Positions 1 to 9,093 of a stretch of 47,932 bases of DNA are shown here, one piece after another. The position numbers and the translations under genes were made by a program. Position 1 is the stretch's first letter, and each line of letters starts with the position of its first letter. The stretch comes from Phycisphaerales bacterium (GTDB taxonomy: Bacteria > Planctomycetota > Phycisphaerae > Phycisphaerales > UBA1924). The notes beneath the pieces were generated by a model, which saw nothing but the letters and a program-made list of their open reading frames with translations, was not told the origin of the DNA and did no database searches. Where the stretch lies: the NCBI GenBank assembly GCA_007693785.1, contig RECY01000045.1:1-47932 (forward strand). The letters run 5' to 3'.

Positions 1-617
1 GCGGGCTGAACGCGCGGACGGTGCAGATCCGCTGCCGCCCGTTCACGCTGATCGGGGCGACGACGCGGGCCGGGCTGCTCTCGGCCCCGCTGCGCAGCCG
101 CTTCGGGATCGTCCACCACCTGCGCTATTACGACACGCCGGACCTGCTGACGATCCTGCACCGCAGCGCGGAGCTGCTTCGCGTGCAGATCGCGGAGGAG
201 GCGGCGCTCTCGGCGGTCGCGGAGCGGTCGCGCGGGACGCCGCGGATCGCGAACCGGTTGCTGCGCCGCGTGCGGGACTTTGCGCAGGTCCGCGCGAACG
301 GTCGCCTGACGGCCGCGGTCGTCACCGACGCGCTCGAGCTCGAAGGCGTGGACCCTCTGGGGCTGGACGAGTTGGACCGGTCGTACCTGCGGGCGATCGC
401 GACGACCTACGCCGGGGGGCCGGTGGGGCTGGAGACGGTCGCGGCGACGATGAACGAGGACGCGGGGACGCTGGAGGACGTGGTGGAGCCGTACCTGTTG
501 CAGATCGGCTTCCTGGCGCGGACGCGTCGGGGGCGGATGCTGACGACGGCGGCGGCCGAGCACCTGGGCGTGGAGCCCCCGGCTTCGATCGGGGATCCGG
601 ACCTGTTCCCGGGGTGA
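1..617 (+). CDS. ruvB: RuvB, Holliday junction branch-migration ATPase (C-terminal part)
   Basis: The frame is open at the left edge, so the N-terminus with Walker A lies outside the window. The visible part begins inside the AAA+ domain: sensor-1 segment LIGATTRAGLL, then LRSRFG with the probable arginine finger, then the lid helix with RGTPRIANRLLRRVRDFA, and a C-terminal winged helix ending with the usual GRMLTTAAAEHLG. RuvB forms hexamers that drive branch migration of Holliday junctions together with RuvA. The length of the visible part fits the last 60% of a normal RuvB. The gene ends 34 bp before the opposite-strand PilT gene, so the two converge. Confidence 0.95.
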   Translation, partial: GLNARTVQIRCRPFTLIGATTRAGLLSAPLRSRFGIVHHLRYYDTPDLLTILHRSAELLRVQIAEEAALSAVAERSRGTPRIANRLLRRVRDFAQVRANGRLTAAVVTDALELEGVDPLGLDELDRSYLRAIATTYAGGPVGLETVAATMNEDAGTLEDVVEPYLLQIGFLARTRRGRMLTTAAAEHLGVEPPASIGDPDLFPG

Positions 618-651
618 AGCGTCGGGTCACGCCCGCCCGGGCATGAGCGGC

Positions 652-1773
652 TCAGCCCTTGATGCGGCTCACGAGTGTCTGGGCTTTGACTTCCACGCCT
701 TTGAGCAGGCTTTCCAGCGCCTCGCGGTTCGGGGCGAACTCGCGGGCGGTCTGGAGCGTGACGGCTTCGGCCTCGACCAGCTCCGCGAGCGACGTGGTGA
801 ACGACCGCATCCCCTCGCTGCGCGAGCCGTTGATGATCGCCGGGAGGTCGCGATCCTCCCCTTCGCGGATCTTCTCCCGGACCGTCGGGCTGGTGAGCAG
901 GACCTCGGTCGCGGGGACGACCTTACCCGCGAAGCCCTCGGCCGCGGGGAGCAGGCGCTGCGCGCAGATCGCTTTGAGCGTGTTCGCGAGGCTCGAGCGG
1001 ATGAAGTCGCGCTCGGTCGGGGGGAAGAACTCGAGCATCCGCGACATCGCGAGCATCACGTCCTGCGTGTGCAGCGTCGCGAAGACCAGGTGCCCGGTCT
1101 CCGCGGCCTGGATCGCCGCGAGCACCGTCTCGGCGTCGCGCATCTCGCCGATGAAGATCACGTCCGGGTCCTGTCGCACCACGAACCGCAGCGCGGTGTG
1201 AAAATCCTTGACGTCGATCCCGATCTCGCGCTGACTGATGATCGATCGCTTGGGGGTGAAGCGGTATTCGATCGGGTCCTCCACCGTGATGATGTTCTCG
1301 TCCCGGGTTTCGTTCACGTGGTCGAGCATGGCGGCGAGGGTGGAGCTCTTGCCGCTCCCGGTCACCCCCACCACCAGCACGAGGCCCTCGAACGTCCGCT
1401 CGACGAGCTTGTTGTAGATCGGGGGCAGGTGCAGGCTCTCGTAGCTCGGGATCTCGGCTTTGACGCGCCGGATCGCCGCGTGGACGTGGTTGCCCGAGCG
1501 GAACATGTTGATGCGGAAGCGGTCGCCGCTGGACAGGTACCACGCGAAGTCCAGGTTCCCGTCGGCGGTGAAGCGGGCCCGCTGGGCGTCGGTCAGGATG
1601 GGGTCGAGGATGTGGTCGGCCTCGTCCTCGCTCAGCGCCTCGGCGTCGATGGGCTTGAGATGCCCGCCGACGCGGTAGGTCGGCGGGAGGCCGACCTTCA
1701 GGTGCAGGTCCGAGGCGTCGAGTTTGCCCATCGCCCCGAGGAGGCGCTGGATGGTGAGGCTGCCCTGGATCAT
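652..1773 (-). CDS. pilT: PilT/PilU-type twitching motility ATPase
   Basis: A 373-residue secretion-type hexameric ATPase of the kind that powers pilus retraction at the inner membrane. Motifs in order: N-terminal PAS-like region, Walker A GVTGSGKSS (about residues 136-144), Asp box ITVEDPIEY (162-170), Walker B with VIFIGEMRD (205-213) and His box GHLVFATLHT (227-236). The ATG at 1773 is chosen because a GGAGG lies about 8 bp upstream and upstream residues look non-coding. No other pilus genes are nearby, so this is an orphan copy. PilT and PilU cannot be separated by eye; the symbol is the more general choice. Confidence 0.9.
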   Translation of the reverse strand: MIQGSLTIQRLLGAMGKLDASDLHLKVGLPPTYRVGGHLKPIDAEALSEDEADHILDPILTDAQRARFTADGNLDFAWYLSSGDRFRINMFRSGNHVHAAIRRVKAEIPSYESLHLPPIYNKLVERTFEGLVLVVGVTGSGKSSTLAAMLDHVNETRDENIITVEDPIEYRFTPKRSIISQREIGIDVKDFHTALRFVVRQDPDVIFIGEMRDAETVLAAIQAAETGHLVFATLHTQDVMLAMSRMLEFFPPTERDFIRSSLANTLKAICAQRLLPAAEGFAGKVVPATEVLLTSPTVREKIREGEDRDLPAIINGSRSEGMRSFTTSLAELVEAEAVTLQTAREFAPNREALESLLKGVEVKAQTLVSRIKG

Positions 1774-1958
1774 GCCGAGCCCTCCGTGGTGCGCACGCCG
1801 GGAGAGAGCGCGAGCAAAGGCGTCGCACGCGTCTGATTTTAGGGTTCGGGGCGTCCGACACCAGCGCCGCGTGTGCATCGGATCGCTGAATCGGCCGATA
1901 TCTTCGCAAGAACCGACTCGCCGCCGCCCGCGAAACGCTTTGGAAGACCCTCTCGCCC

Positions 1959-4739
1959 ATGCCGATCACGCCCCCGACCGCGTTCGAGCCCCTGGAGCTA
2001 CGCCGCCTGCTGACGACGGGGTTCGCGTCGGTCGGCTTCGAGTGGACGAGCTCCGGTGGCGCCGTGGTGGTCGTGGAGGAGGGGACGATCAGCGACGACG
2101 GGATCGTCTCGGCGGCGCGGTTCATCAACGGGCTGGTCGGGCTGCGGTCGAGCTCGCCGCCGGCGCTGAGCCGCCTGGAGTTCAGCCAGGGCGTGGTCGA
2201 CACCGCGACCGCGTTCGACGCGAGCCCGTACGGGACCGCGTTCGGGTGGGACTTCCGCACCCAGGGCAACAGCGGGCGTCAGGACCTGGGCTTCCTCGCG
2301 TATCTGCCGGGGGGCGTGAGCGCCGCGGGAGATTTCGGCGGGGTTCGGTTCTTCACCGAGACCGCCAGCGACGCGACCATCCGCGACATCACGGGCAACT
2401 GGCGGTTCAACGAGCTGCGCGGGAATGTCAACGGCGGGTTCACGGTGGAGACGGCCGGTGTGTTCTTCGTCAACGCCAGCACGCTCACGCTGACCTCCAG
2501 CACCGGGAGCGTGTACAACTCCGAGTTCCTGCCGGTGCTGAGCGGGAACCTGAACACACCCTTGCAGAACGGGCGGGCGGACTTCGGCGGGGACGTGCGG
2601 TTCTACCTCTCGGCGGATTTCAACACGATCCTCTGGGTGGACGGGCGGTACGGGCAGGGCGGCGTGCAGGACGGGGCGATCGGGATCGCGGTGCGGGCGC
2701 CGGCGACCGCGAGCCCGGATCGCGTCAGCGGCGATTTCGCCCTCGCGTTCATCGACACCCCCGGGGGGAGCTTCACGCACCCGTTCCAAACCGGCGCGGG
2801 GCAGAGCGAGCCCCCGCTGCGGGACGCGATCCTGCGCATCCGCCCGGACGGGACGTACGGGATCTTCAGCGAGGCCTTCAGCCGCGGACCGCTGGAGACG
2901 CCGGACCGGAGCGGCGCCTGGTCGCTGTCGAGCGGCGGGATCTTGACGCTGGTGGACAGCGAGACCGAGCAAGCCCTCCGACTGCTGCCCTCGGCCGACT
3001 ACGACACGCTCATCCCCGTCAGCGACATCTCGCCCACCGGGAGCGGCGGGCAGGCCCCGGCCCCGCGGTTCGGGCTGGCGCAGCGGTTTATCGGTGAACT
3101 CGGCCTCCGCCCGACCGATCCCACGGACCCAGGCGACCCGGGGGATCCGGGGGAACCCCCGCCGCCGCCGCCACCACCCCCGCCGCCGGAGCCGGAGAGT
3201 GCGCTGGAGGTCATCCTCGTCGCGGAGTCACTCGTTCCGGGCGGCGTCGTGGTCTCGGTCGGCATCGTCGAGGGCGGGGACGTCGTGCAGGTCCGCATCG
3301 CCGACCCGGCCACCGGCGCGCGCACGCTTGTCGCTTACAACATCCGCACCGGCGCCGAGCTCGCGAACGAGGCGGAGCCGTTCGACGAGGCCGCCCTGGC
3401 GGCGTTCAACGCGAACCTCCCGCTGTATCAGGCCCGCACGATCACCTTCGCCCAGGCGGTCGCCCTCGCCGAGGCCCGCTTCAGCGGGGGAGAGCTCACG
3501 GCGATCGGCATCGATCCGTTCCTCTCCACGGGCGAATTGCTGTACACGATCGCGCTGACCGGCACGGGGGCGATCACCAACACCGTCCGCGTCGACGCGA
3601 TCACCGGGCTGGTCACCGACATCAACGGGCTCCGGGTGGGGCTCACCCCGGGCGAGGGCGACGCGCGACCGGGCTACGCGTCGCTCGACGCGGGCAACCG
3701 CCCCGTCTTCTACCGCGTTCAGGACGACGGCTCGGTCACCGCGACCGACCTCTTCCAGGCGGCGAAGGTCACGATCGACCCCGCGACCGTGCGCGCGGTC
3801 CACGCGACGGTGGACGGCTCGACGGGGCGTCCGGCGGCGGTGGTCCAGACCGGCGACGGGGTGCTCTACTTCCTTCAAAACACCAGCGGCGTCTGGGTCC
3901 GTCAGGACCTGACGAGCCTCGACGCCGGCGCACGGATCGAGCGCGCCCTGACCGTCGCGACGGCCGAGAGCACCGACGCCGTCGGCGCGACCACGCTCAT
4001 CGTCGGGCTCGACTTCCGCGGCGACCTCATTCTTTACGAGCAGTTCACGATCAACACCCTCGGCAACCCGCTGTGGCAGGCCCGCAACATCGCGCGAAAC
4101 CAGCTCCGCCCGACCGGGCAAGTCATGCCCGAGCTCGTCTCGGAGCTGGTGGTCTACACCACGCCGTGGGGTGGGATCAATGTTGCGGGCCTCGACGCGG
4201 GCGGCGACCTGCACGTGCTCTGGTGGGCGCCGGGGGCGGCGAGCTGGTTCGCGAGCAATCTCAGCGCCATCACCGGCGTCGGCGACCTCGGCGGGCCGGT
4301 GACCGCGTGGGTCCAGCCCTGGGGCGGGATCAACGTCGCGGCGACCGATCCGAGCGGGAATCTCGTCGTCCACTGGTGGTCGCCCGGGAACGGCGGGGTG
4401 TGGGTCGCGAGCGACCTGACCGCGATCGCGGGCGGGCCCGCGATCGACCCCGAGGGCGACGGCGCAACCGTCATCGACGCCACCGGCAGCCCGAGCGTGG
4501 TCGTGATCGACACCGACGGCGAGGTCGTGATCTATACCTGGGACCGTCGCCTGAACGAATGGGGCGCGAGCGACGTCACCCGCGGGCGTTTCCACCTCGA
4601 CGCGCGACCCGTGAGCCAACTGGCCGCACGCATCGACACCAACGGCGCGTTCGTGATCCTCGGCGAGCAGCCCGACGGCACGCCGATCCAGCTCGCCCGC
4701 CAGCCCGACGGCTCGGACTGGGCGCTGTCCGTGCTCTAA
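1959..4739 (+). CDS. Large modular surface/secreted protein with LELRRLL N-terminus
   Basis: A 926-residue protein with no known enzyme motif. It begins MPITPPTAFEPLELRRLLTT, which carries the LEPRRLL-like motif found at the N-terminus of many planctomycete exported proteins in place of a classical signal peptide. A beta-rich N-terminal domain of about 390 residues leads to a linker rich in TDPGDP and then an 11-proline run (about 400-411). Next comes a PepSY-like stretch (ITFAQAVALAEARF to VDAITGLVTDINGL, about 490-560). The C-terminal 370 residues are built from blade-like repeats; two are nearly alike, each with PWGGINVA, a D-x-x-G-x-L turn and a WW(A/S)PG strand. The function is unknown; attachment or ligand binding at the surface is plausible. 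It is divergent from pilT. Confidence 0.85.
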   Translation: MPITPPTAFEPLELRRLLTTGFASVGFEWTSSGGAVVVVEEGTISDDGIVSAARFINGLVGLRSSSPPALSRLEFSQGVVDTATAFDASPYGTAFGWDFRTQGNSGRQDLGFLAYLPGGVSAAGDFGGVRFFTETASDATIRDITGNWRFNELRGNVNGGFTVETAGVFFVNASTLTLTSSTGSVYNSEFLPVLSGNLNTPLQNGRADFGGDVRFYLSADFNTILWVDGRYGQGGVQDGAIGIAVRAPATASPDRVSGDFALAFIDTPGGSFTHPFQTGAGQSEPPLRDAILRIRPDGTYGIFSEAFSRGPLETPDRSGAWSLSSGGILTLVDSETEQALRLLPSADYDTLIPVSDISPTGSGGQAPAPRFGLAQRFIGELGLRPTDPTDPGDPGDPGEPPPPPPPPPPPEPESALEVILVAESLVPGGVVVSVGIVEGGDVVQVRIADPATGARTLVAYNIRTGAELANEAEPFDEAALAAFNANLPLYQARTITFAQAVALAEARFSGGELTAIGIDPFLSTGELLYTIALTGTGAITNTVRVDAITGLVTDINGLRVGLTPGEGDARPGYASLDAGNRPVFYRVQDDGSVTATDLFQAAKVTIDPATVRAVHATVDGSTGRPAAVVQTGDGVLYFLQNTSGVWVRQDLTSLDAGARIERALTVATAESTDAVGATTLIVGLDFRGDLILYEQFTINTLGNPLWQARNIARNQLRPTGQVMPELVSELVVYTTPWGGINVAGLDAGGDLHVLWWAPGAASWFASNLSAITGVGDLGGPVTAWVQPWGGINVAATDPSGNLVVHWWSPGNGGVWVASDLTAIAGGPAIDPEGDGATVIDATGSPSVVVIDTDGEVVIYTWDRRLNEWGASDVTRGRFHLDARPVSQLAARIDTNGAFVILGEQPDGTPIQLARQPDGSDWALSVL

Positions 4740-4814
4740 GCCCGGGCCTGATGGCACGCGGGGGCGCGTGCACGGGATCGCTCCGCGCCTTACATTGCCG
4801 CAGGAGGTTACGTG

Positions 4815-5063
4815 ATGCCCGCCCCGACCCGTCTCCGCGTGAAAGGCATGAGTTGCGACGGCTGCGCCCGGGCCGTGACCCGGGCGGTCATGTCGGTCGA
4901 AGGCGTCGAGCGCGCCGAGGTGAGTCTCGGCGAGGGCTGGGCGTCGTACGAGGGCTCGGCCGAGCCCGAGGCGGTCGCGGACGCGATCGAGGACGTCGGC
5001 TTCGAGGCGATCCCGCCGGGCGATGAACTGGGCGATGAACTGGGCGACAAACCGGGCAACTGA
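4815..5063 (+). CDS. Heavy-metal-associated domain protein (CopZ-like)
   Basis: A small 82-residue HMA-fold protein. The metal site GMSCDGC (Cys14 and Cys17) follows the first strand, and the pattern of EGVERAEVSLGEG and then EAVADAIEDVGFEA matches copper/heavy-metal chaperones. An AGGAGG at 4802-4807 supports the ATG at 4815 rather than the GTG at 4812. The C-terminus is a short acidic repeat GDELGDELGDKPGN, written by a 12-bp tandem repeat (units at 5018-5029 and 5030-5041, then a degraded third). No copper ATPase lies beside it, so its partner is elsewhere. It converges on the lipoprotein gene 17 bp away. Confidence 0.85.
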   Translation: MPAPTRLRVKGMSCDGCARAVTRAVMSVEGVERAEVSLGEGWASYEGSAEPEAVADAIEDVGFEAIPPGDELGDELGDKPGN

Positions 5064-5080
5064 ACGATCGACGGCGAACG

Positions 5081-5599
5081 CTACTCTGCGCCGAGCGCGA
5101 CCGGCTCCATCGCGAGCATTGCGCGGAGCTGGGCGGACCAGGTTTCGCCCCCGTCGGCGTCGAGCAGTCGGAACTCGGTCATCAGCTCGGCCGTCTCCCC
5201 GCGCCCGACGCGGAACGACTCGGCGTGGAGGGTGCGCGTCGCCTCACGATCGCTGACAATCGTGATCGCGGGGTTGGACGCCGCCTCGTGCTCGACCTGG
5301 CGGACCACCACGTCGCGGAAGGTCTGATACGCCCGACGGCTGAGCGAGCGGGTCTGGTTTTCAAAGTCGCCGATCACGAACGTGAGCTCGCCCGATTGCT
5401 GAGCGTGGGCGCGGAGTCGCTGGACGAGTTGGGCCGCGACTTCTTTGCCGCAGCGTTGGGCGTCGGCGTGGGTGACGCTGACGTCGCCAAGATCCTGGGG
5501 GGTTTGAGTGGATGAACAGGCGGTCAGGGCGATCGTGGCGAGTGCGCCCGCGGCACAGGCCGCCCACCGGGTGATGTGCTGGATGGCGCGATCGCGCAT
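5081..5599 (-). CDS. Lipoprotein, possibly LpoB-like
   Basis: A 172-residue lipoprotein. After a basic start and a hydrophobic stretch, the lipobox LTAC places the lipidated Cys at residue 28. The mature part carries ADAQRCGKEVAAQLVQRL, FVIGDFENQTRSLSRRAYQ and the strand AITIVSDREATRTL, an order that recalls LpoB/CsgG-type domains (activators of penicillin-binding proteins), but the match is by eye only. The ATG at 5599 is favoured over the upstream frame because GGAGGA lies about 9 bp before it. The nearest upstream feature is tRNA-Met on the same strand. Confidence 0.6.
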   Translation of the reverse strand: MRDRAIQHITRWAACAAGALATIALTACSSTQTPQDLGDVSVTHADAQRCGKEVAAQLVQRLRAHAQQSGELTFVIGDFENQTRSLSRRAYQTFRDVVVRQVEHEAASNPAITIVSDREATRTLHAESFRVGRGETAELMTEFRLLDADGGETWSAQLRAMLAMEPVALGAE

Positions 5600-5778
5600 G
5601 GTGTTCTTCCTCCGCCGGTGCAACGCGCACGGGGCGGTGGGTGTTCCGCACCGGACGCGTATTGATTGCCCCCTTGAGACGGATACAGCCTATTCATCGG
5701 CACACCCATCTGGCCCGCGGGGTGGGACCGGTCCGCCCGTGCGGGGCGTGGATCGGGTGTGACGGACGGGAAAGGCAA

Positions 5779-5852
5779 TGGCGAGGGCGGGACTTGAACC
5801 CGCGACCTTGGGGTTATGAATCCCACGCTCTAACCAGCTGAGCTACCTCGCC
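5779..5852 (-). tRNA. tRNA-Met (CAT anticodon)
   Basis: On the minus strand the 74-nt sequence folds as a cloverleaf: acceptor GGCGAGG/CCTCGCC, D stem GCTC/GAGC, anticodon loop TTCATAA with CAT, and T arm GCGGG-TTCAAGT-CCCGC. The discriminator is A and CCA is not encoded. The anticodon stem is TGGGA/CCCCA with an A-C mismatch next to the loop, not the three consecutive G-C pairs of an initiator. It is therefore elongator Met, or possibly the lysidine-modified Ile-CAT species. Confidence 0.93.
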
Positions 5853-5975
5853 GCGTGGGCCGACCGTTGTGCTCCCGGGGCGCGGTCGGCTTGGGGTCGA
5901 AAAATCCGGGACGCCAGCATATGCCGCCGATGGGCGGTTGTCCGCGCCGGGGCGGGGCTGGGGCGGGGACGGGGG

Positions 5976-6305
5976 TCAGACGTTCTTCTGATCGCTCGTT
6001 TCGAGCTTCGAGGGGGCGACGGGAGCGGCCGAGTCGGCCGTGGTGTGAGGGAGCGTGCCGCCGGGTCGTTGCTGATCGAGCTGGGGCTGGTCCTTCTTGT
6101 CGCCCTTGTCGGCGTTGACGCCGGCCTCGATCTCGTCGTCGATCCCGCGGAGCCCGCGTTTGAACTCGACGATCGCCTTGCCGACGCCTCGCCCGACCTC
6201 GGGGAGGCGTCGCCCGAAGATCAGCAGCCCGATCACGAGGATGATGATCAGCTCGGTGGTGCCGATGTTCTGGATGAAGGCCAGGGTCTGCCCGAGAGTC
6301 TGCAT
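5976..6305 (-). CDS. tatA: Twin-arginine translocase subunit TatA/TatE
   Basis: A 109-residue Tat pore subunit. The N-terminus has the short membrane helix TELIIILVIGLLIFG (about residues 17-31), immediately followed by the hinge and amphipathic helix GRRLPEVGRGVGKAIVEFKR, which is diagnostic of TatA/TatE. The remaining 55 residues are polar and low in complexity, as in other TatA tails. No tatB or tatC is in the window. The gene lies 123 bp from tRNA-Met and 157 bp from folD, all on the minus strand. Confidence 0.92.
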   Translation of the reverse strand: MQTLGQTLAFIQNIGTTELIIILVIGLLIFGRRLPEVGRGVGKAIVEFKRGLRGIDDEIEAGVNADKGDKKDQPQLDQQRPGGTLPHTTADSAAPVAPSKLETSDQKNV

Positions 6306-6462
6306 GCACGCTCCGTCTGCGCCGCCATCGGCCGAGAGTGTGAGTCGGCGCGGAGCACCGACACTGGATTCAAGGGCACCCCGCCCCGTCGGTCAACGCC
6401 CCGCGCGGGCCGCCCATGCCCTTCCGGCACAAAAACGATGCGAACTCGGGTGTCGCCTCGGA

Positions 6463-7398
6463 TCAAGAAGGGCCCTTGGAGCCCTCCACGAACGGGCCAG
6501 CGGCTCCGGCGCGGTCCGGGGGCGGGTTTTCGCGACGGAGCGAGGCCTCGGCCGCTTCCACGACGTTGCTGTAGAGCATCGCGACGGTCATCGGCCCCAC
6601 GCCGCCGGGCACCGGGCTGATCCACCCCGCGACCCGTGCGACTTTTTCGTACACCACGTCCCCCACCGTCATCCGTTTCCCGTCCGGGCCCTCCACACGG
6701 TTGACCCCGACGTCGATGACGACCGCGCCGGGCTTGACCATGTCGGCCGTCAGGAGCCCCGGGACCCCCGCCGCCGCGACGACCACGTCGCCCGTTCGGC
6801 ACAAGTCCTCCAGCCCCCACGTGAACTTGTTGCAGCTCACGACGGTCGCGTCGCGTCGCATCAGGAGCACCGCGATCGGCTTGCCGACGACGTTGCTCGC
6901 CCCGACGACGATCACGCGCTTGCCGCGGAGCTCGACCTCGGTGTGCTCGATCATGCGCACAACCGCGAGCGCCGTGCAGGGCGCCAGGCTCGAACGCCCG
7001 TAGACGACGTTACCGATGTTCGCGGGGTTGACGCCCTCGGCGTCCTTCTCCGGGGCGATCCGGCGCTGCACGGCGTACGCGTCCACGCCCTCGGGCAGGG
7101 GCATGTGGAGCATGATCGCGCGGACGTCCTCGTCGCTGTTCAACGCCTCCACCGCCGCACGGATCGAGGCTTGGTCCGAGCCGCGGGGCAGCTCGTGCAA
7201 GCGGTACTCGATGCCCAGATCCTCGGCGGTGCGGGCCTGATTCTCGGCGTAAACGCGGGCCCCGTTGTCGCCGGAATCGACCAGCACCGCGTCGAGGCGG
7301 ACCGACGCGCCGGCGTCGCGGATCGTGCGCACGCGGGATCGCAGGTTCTGGCGAACCAGCTCCGAGAGTGCGCGGCCGTCGATGACGCGGGCGGTCAT
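6463..7398 (-). CDS. folD: FolD-family methylenetetrahydrofolate dehydrogenase/cyclohydrolase with altered active site
   Basis: A 311-residue protein of the FolD family, which converts 5,10-methylene-THF to 10-formyl-THF. The NAD(P)-binding half is typical: VIVVGASNVVGKPIAVLL, the strand VVIDVGVNR and the C-terminal PVPGGVGPMTVAML. The catalytic half is not: the YxxxK motif reads YAENQ (Tyr50, Gln54 in place of the catalytic Lys), VQLPLP reads LHMPLP (His98), KDVDG reads KDAEG (Glu121) and PCTP reads PCTA. The ATG at 7398 avoids overlap with the upstream gene. Family membership is certain; whether it is bifunctional is doubtful. Confidence 0.9.
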   Translation of the reverse strand: MTARVIDGRALSELVRQNLRSRVRTIRDAGASVRLDAVLVDSGDNGARVYAENQARTAEDLGIEYRLHELPRGSDQASIRAAVEALNSDEDVRAIMLHMPLPEGVDAYAVQRRIAPEKDAEGVNPANIGNVVYGRSSLAPCTALAVVRMIEHTEVELRGKRVIVVGASNVVGKPIAVLLMRRDATVVSCNKFTWGLEDLCRTGDVVVAAAGVPGLLTADMVKPGAVVIDVGVNRVEGPDGKRMTVGDVVYEKVARVAGWISPVPGGVGPMTVAMLYSNVVEAAEASLRRENPPPDRAGAAGPFVEGSKGPS

Positions 7399-7433
7399 AC
7401 GGCATCGTAGGGGCACGCGAGGACGCCGACGGT

Positions 7434-9053
7434 TCAGTCTGGCGACCGCATCCACCAGACCGGTCGCCACGGGAACTCGTCGATGCGCGACACCGTGACG
7501 TCGTCGCGCTCGAGCACGACGCTCTCGCCCGGGCCGGGCGCGAGGCCCTGGTTTCGCTCGTACAAGACAAAATCACCGATGCGCGGCTCGCGCACACGCC
7601 CGCCGGGCTCGGCGCCTTCGAGACCGGGTGGCTGCGCGGCCCACCAGTTTTCCCACACGTAGATGCGGGCCGCGTCGCCGGCTTCGAGCCCGCCCATAAA
7701 GAGCACGGGCCCCTCGGCTTGCGGATCGGCGGGATCGACCAGCGGGGCGTTCCGGAGCCAGGCGCGGAGGGCGGCCCACTCCGGGGCGATCGGGCGTTGG
7801 ACGCGGACGGGCAGAGCCGCGAAGACGATCGCGCCGATCACCAGCACCGCCGGGCCTTTGCGGACCATCGCCCGCTCGACGGGCCTGAGCCAGGCCCACC
7901 CCCACCGGACGAGCCAGGCGGCCGACATCCACGCGACGCCCGCGTGGACGGGGAGCATGTACCGATCTCGCTTCTCGGCGAAGAGGCTGAGCAGGACCAT
8001 CCAGGCGACGGTCCAGACGAGCCCGAGACGGATCAGCGGCTCGTGGCGGCCCGGGCTCTTGGCGCGCCAAAGCGAGACGATCGCGAGAGCCGCGAAGAGC
8101 GTCCAGGGCCAGCCGTGTGCGCCGAGTCGGTAGAGATAGAACCACCAAGGCTTGACCGACGCGCCGGTCGGATCGAGCTCCCCGGCGGCTCGGCTCGCGA
8201 TCTCGGCGCCGAAGTACTGGGCGAGGAAATCGTTGCCGTGGATCTGCCACATCGAGAGGTGCCACGGGGCGGCGATGAGCATCGCGACCGCGATCGCGCC
8301 CGCGAACGAGGCGAGCACGCGGGCACGGGAGGGGGGCACCAGCGTCCCGCCCGGAAAGATCGCCCACGCGGCGAGGATGGGAATCGCCAGCAGCCCGACG
8401 AGGGGCTTGGTCATGAGCGCGAGCCCGACGGGCAGGCCGCAGGCGATAACCCAGCGGGCCCGCCCTGTGCGCACGCCCCTCGCGACCAGCCAGGCGGCGA
8501 GCAGGAGGAACGCGGTCTGCCACATATCGAGCGAGACTTCGCGTGTGCGCCGGAAGAACTCGTAAGTGAGCACGAGGGCGGCTCCGGCGAGCAGGCCCGC
8601 GCGACGCCCGCTGAGCTCGCGGGCGACGCCGACCGCGCCGATCGCGCACAACGCGGCGGCCGCGACGGTCGGCAGACGCGCCATCGCGAGCGTCACATAC
8701 ACCCGATCGAGCACGAAGCCGTGGATCCAGAACACCAGCGGCGGCTTGTTGAAATACCGCATGCCGTCCCAGGCCCAGAGCGTCCAGAGCTCGCCCGTGC
8801 GCCAGGCCTGGACACCGATCGCGGCGTACCACGCCTGATCGCCCCGCCAGTCGCCCTGATCCAGATGCGGAAGCGTCAGGCAGGCGAGAACGAGGACCGG
8901 GAGCACCCAGACCCGCCCCGCGACGAGGCGTCGTCGCCACCAAGCCCGGACGCGGGAGCACGCGCGGGCGGGGGTGCTGGACGCGCGCACGCGCGTCTCC
9001 CGGCGGGCGGACGGTCCGTCGGTCTGCAAGGGCCCATCCCTCCGGATCGACAC
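7434..9053 (-). CDS. Membrane glycosyltransferase, GT39/ArnT-like
   Basis: A 539-residue polytopic protein of the dolichyl-phosphate-mannose/lipid-A-Ara4N transferase type, which moves a sugar from a polyprenyl-phosphate donor outside the membrane. After the first helix comes the acidic loop GDWRGDQAWYAAIG and then MRYFNKPPLVFWIHG, the usual first-loop landmarks. About ten hydrophobic segments follow, with REVSLDMWQTAFLLLAAWL and MTKPLVGLLAIP in the expected places, then a soluble C-terminus. The first possible start is GTG at 9053; a later TTG at 9029 is an alternative, since the first 45 residues are basic and poorly constrained. The acceptor is unknown. Confidence 0.8.
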   Translation of the reverse strand: MSIRRDGPLQTDGPSARRETRVRASSTPARACSRVRAWWRRRLVAGRVWVLPVLVLACLTLPHLDQGDWRGDQAWYAAIGVQAWRTGELWTLWAWDGMRYFNKPPLVFWIHGFVLDRVYVTLAMARLPTVAAAALCAIGAVGVARELSGRRAGLLAGAALVLTYEFFRRTREVSLDMWQTAFLLLAAWLVARGVRTGRARWVIACGLPVGLALMTKPLVGLLAIPILAAWAIFPGGTLVPPSRARVLASFAGAIAVAMLIAAPWHLSMWQIHGNDFLAQYFGAEIASRAAGELDPTGASVKPWWFYLYRLGAHGWPWTLFAALAIVSLWRAKSPGRHEPLIRLGLVWTVAWMVLLSLFAEKRDRYMLPVHAGVAWMSAAWLVRWGWAWLRPVERAMVRKGPAVLVIGAIVFAALPVRVQRPIAPEWAALRAWLRNAPLVDPADPQAEGPVLFMGGLEAGDAARIYVWENWWAAQPPGLEGAEPGGRVREPRIGDFVLYERNQGLAPGPGESVVLERDDVTVSRIDEFPWRPVWWMRSPD

Positions 9054-9093
9054 CCGGGGGCGGGCCGCCCGGGCGGACAGAACGAGCGTCGGG

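Noticed and set aside
643-1836. Long plus-strand frame of 397 codons over pilT
   Set aside because: It is the exact antisense of PilT, rich in Arg, His and Asp without motifs; an effect of GC-rich codon use.
5779-5852. Initiator tRNA-fMet
   Set aside because: The anticodon stem lacks three consecutive G-C pairs next to the loop.
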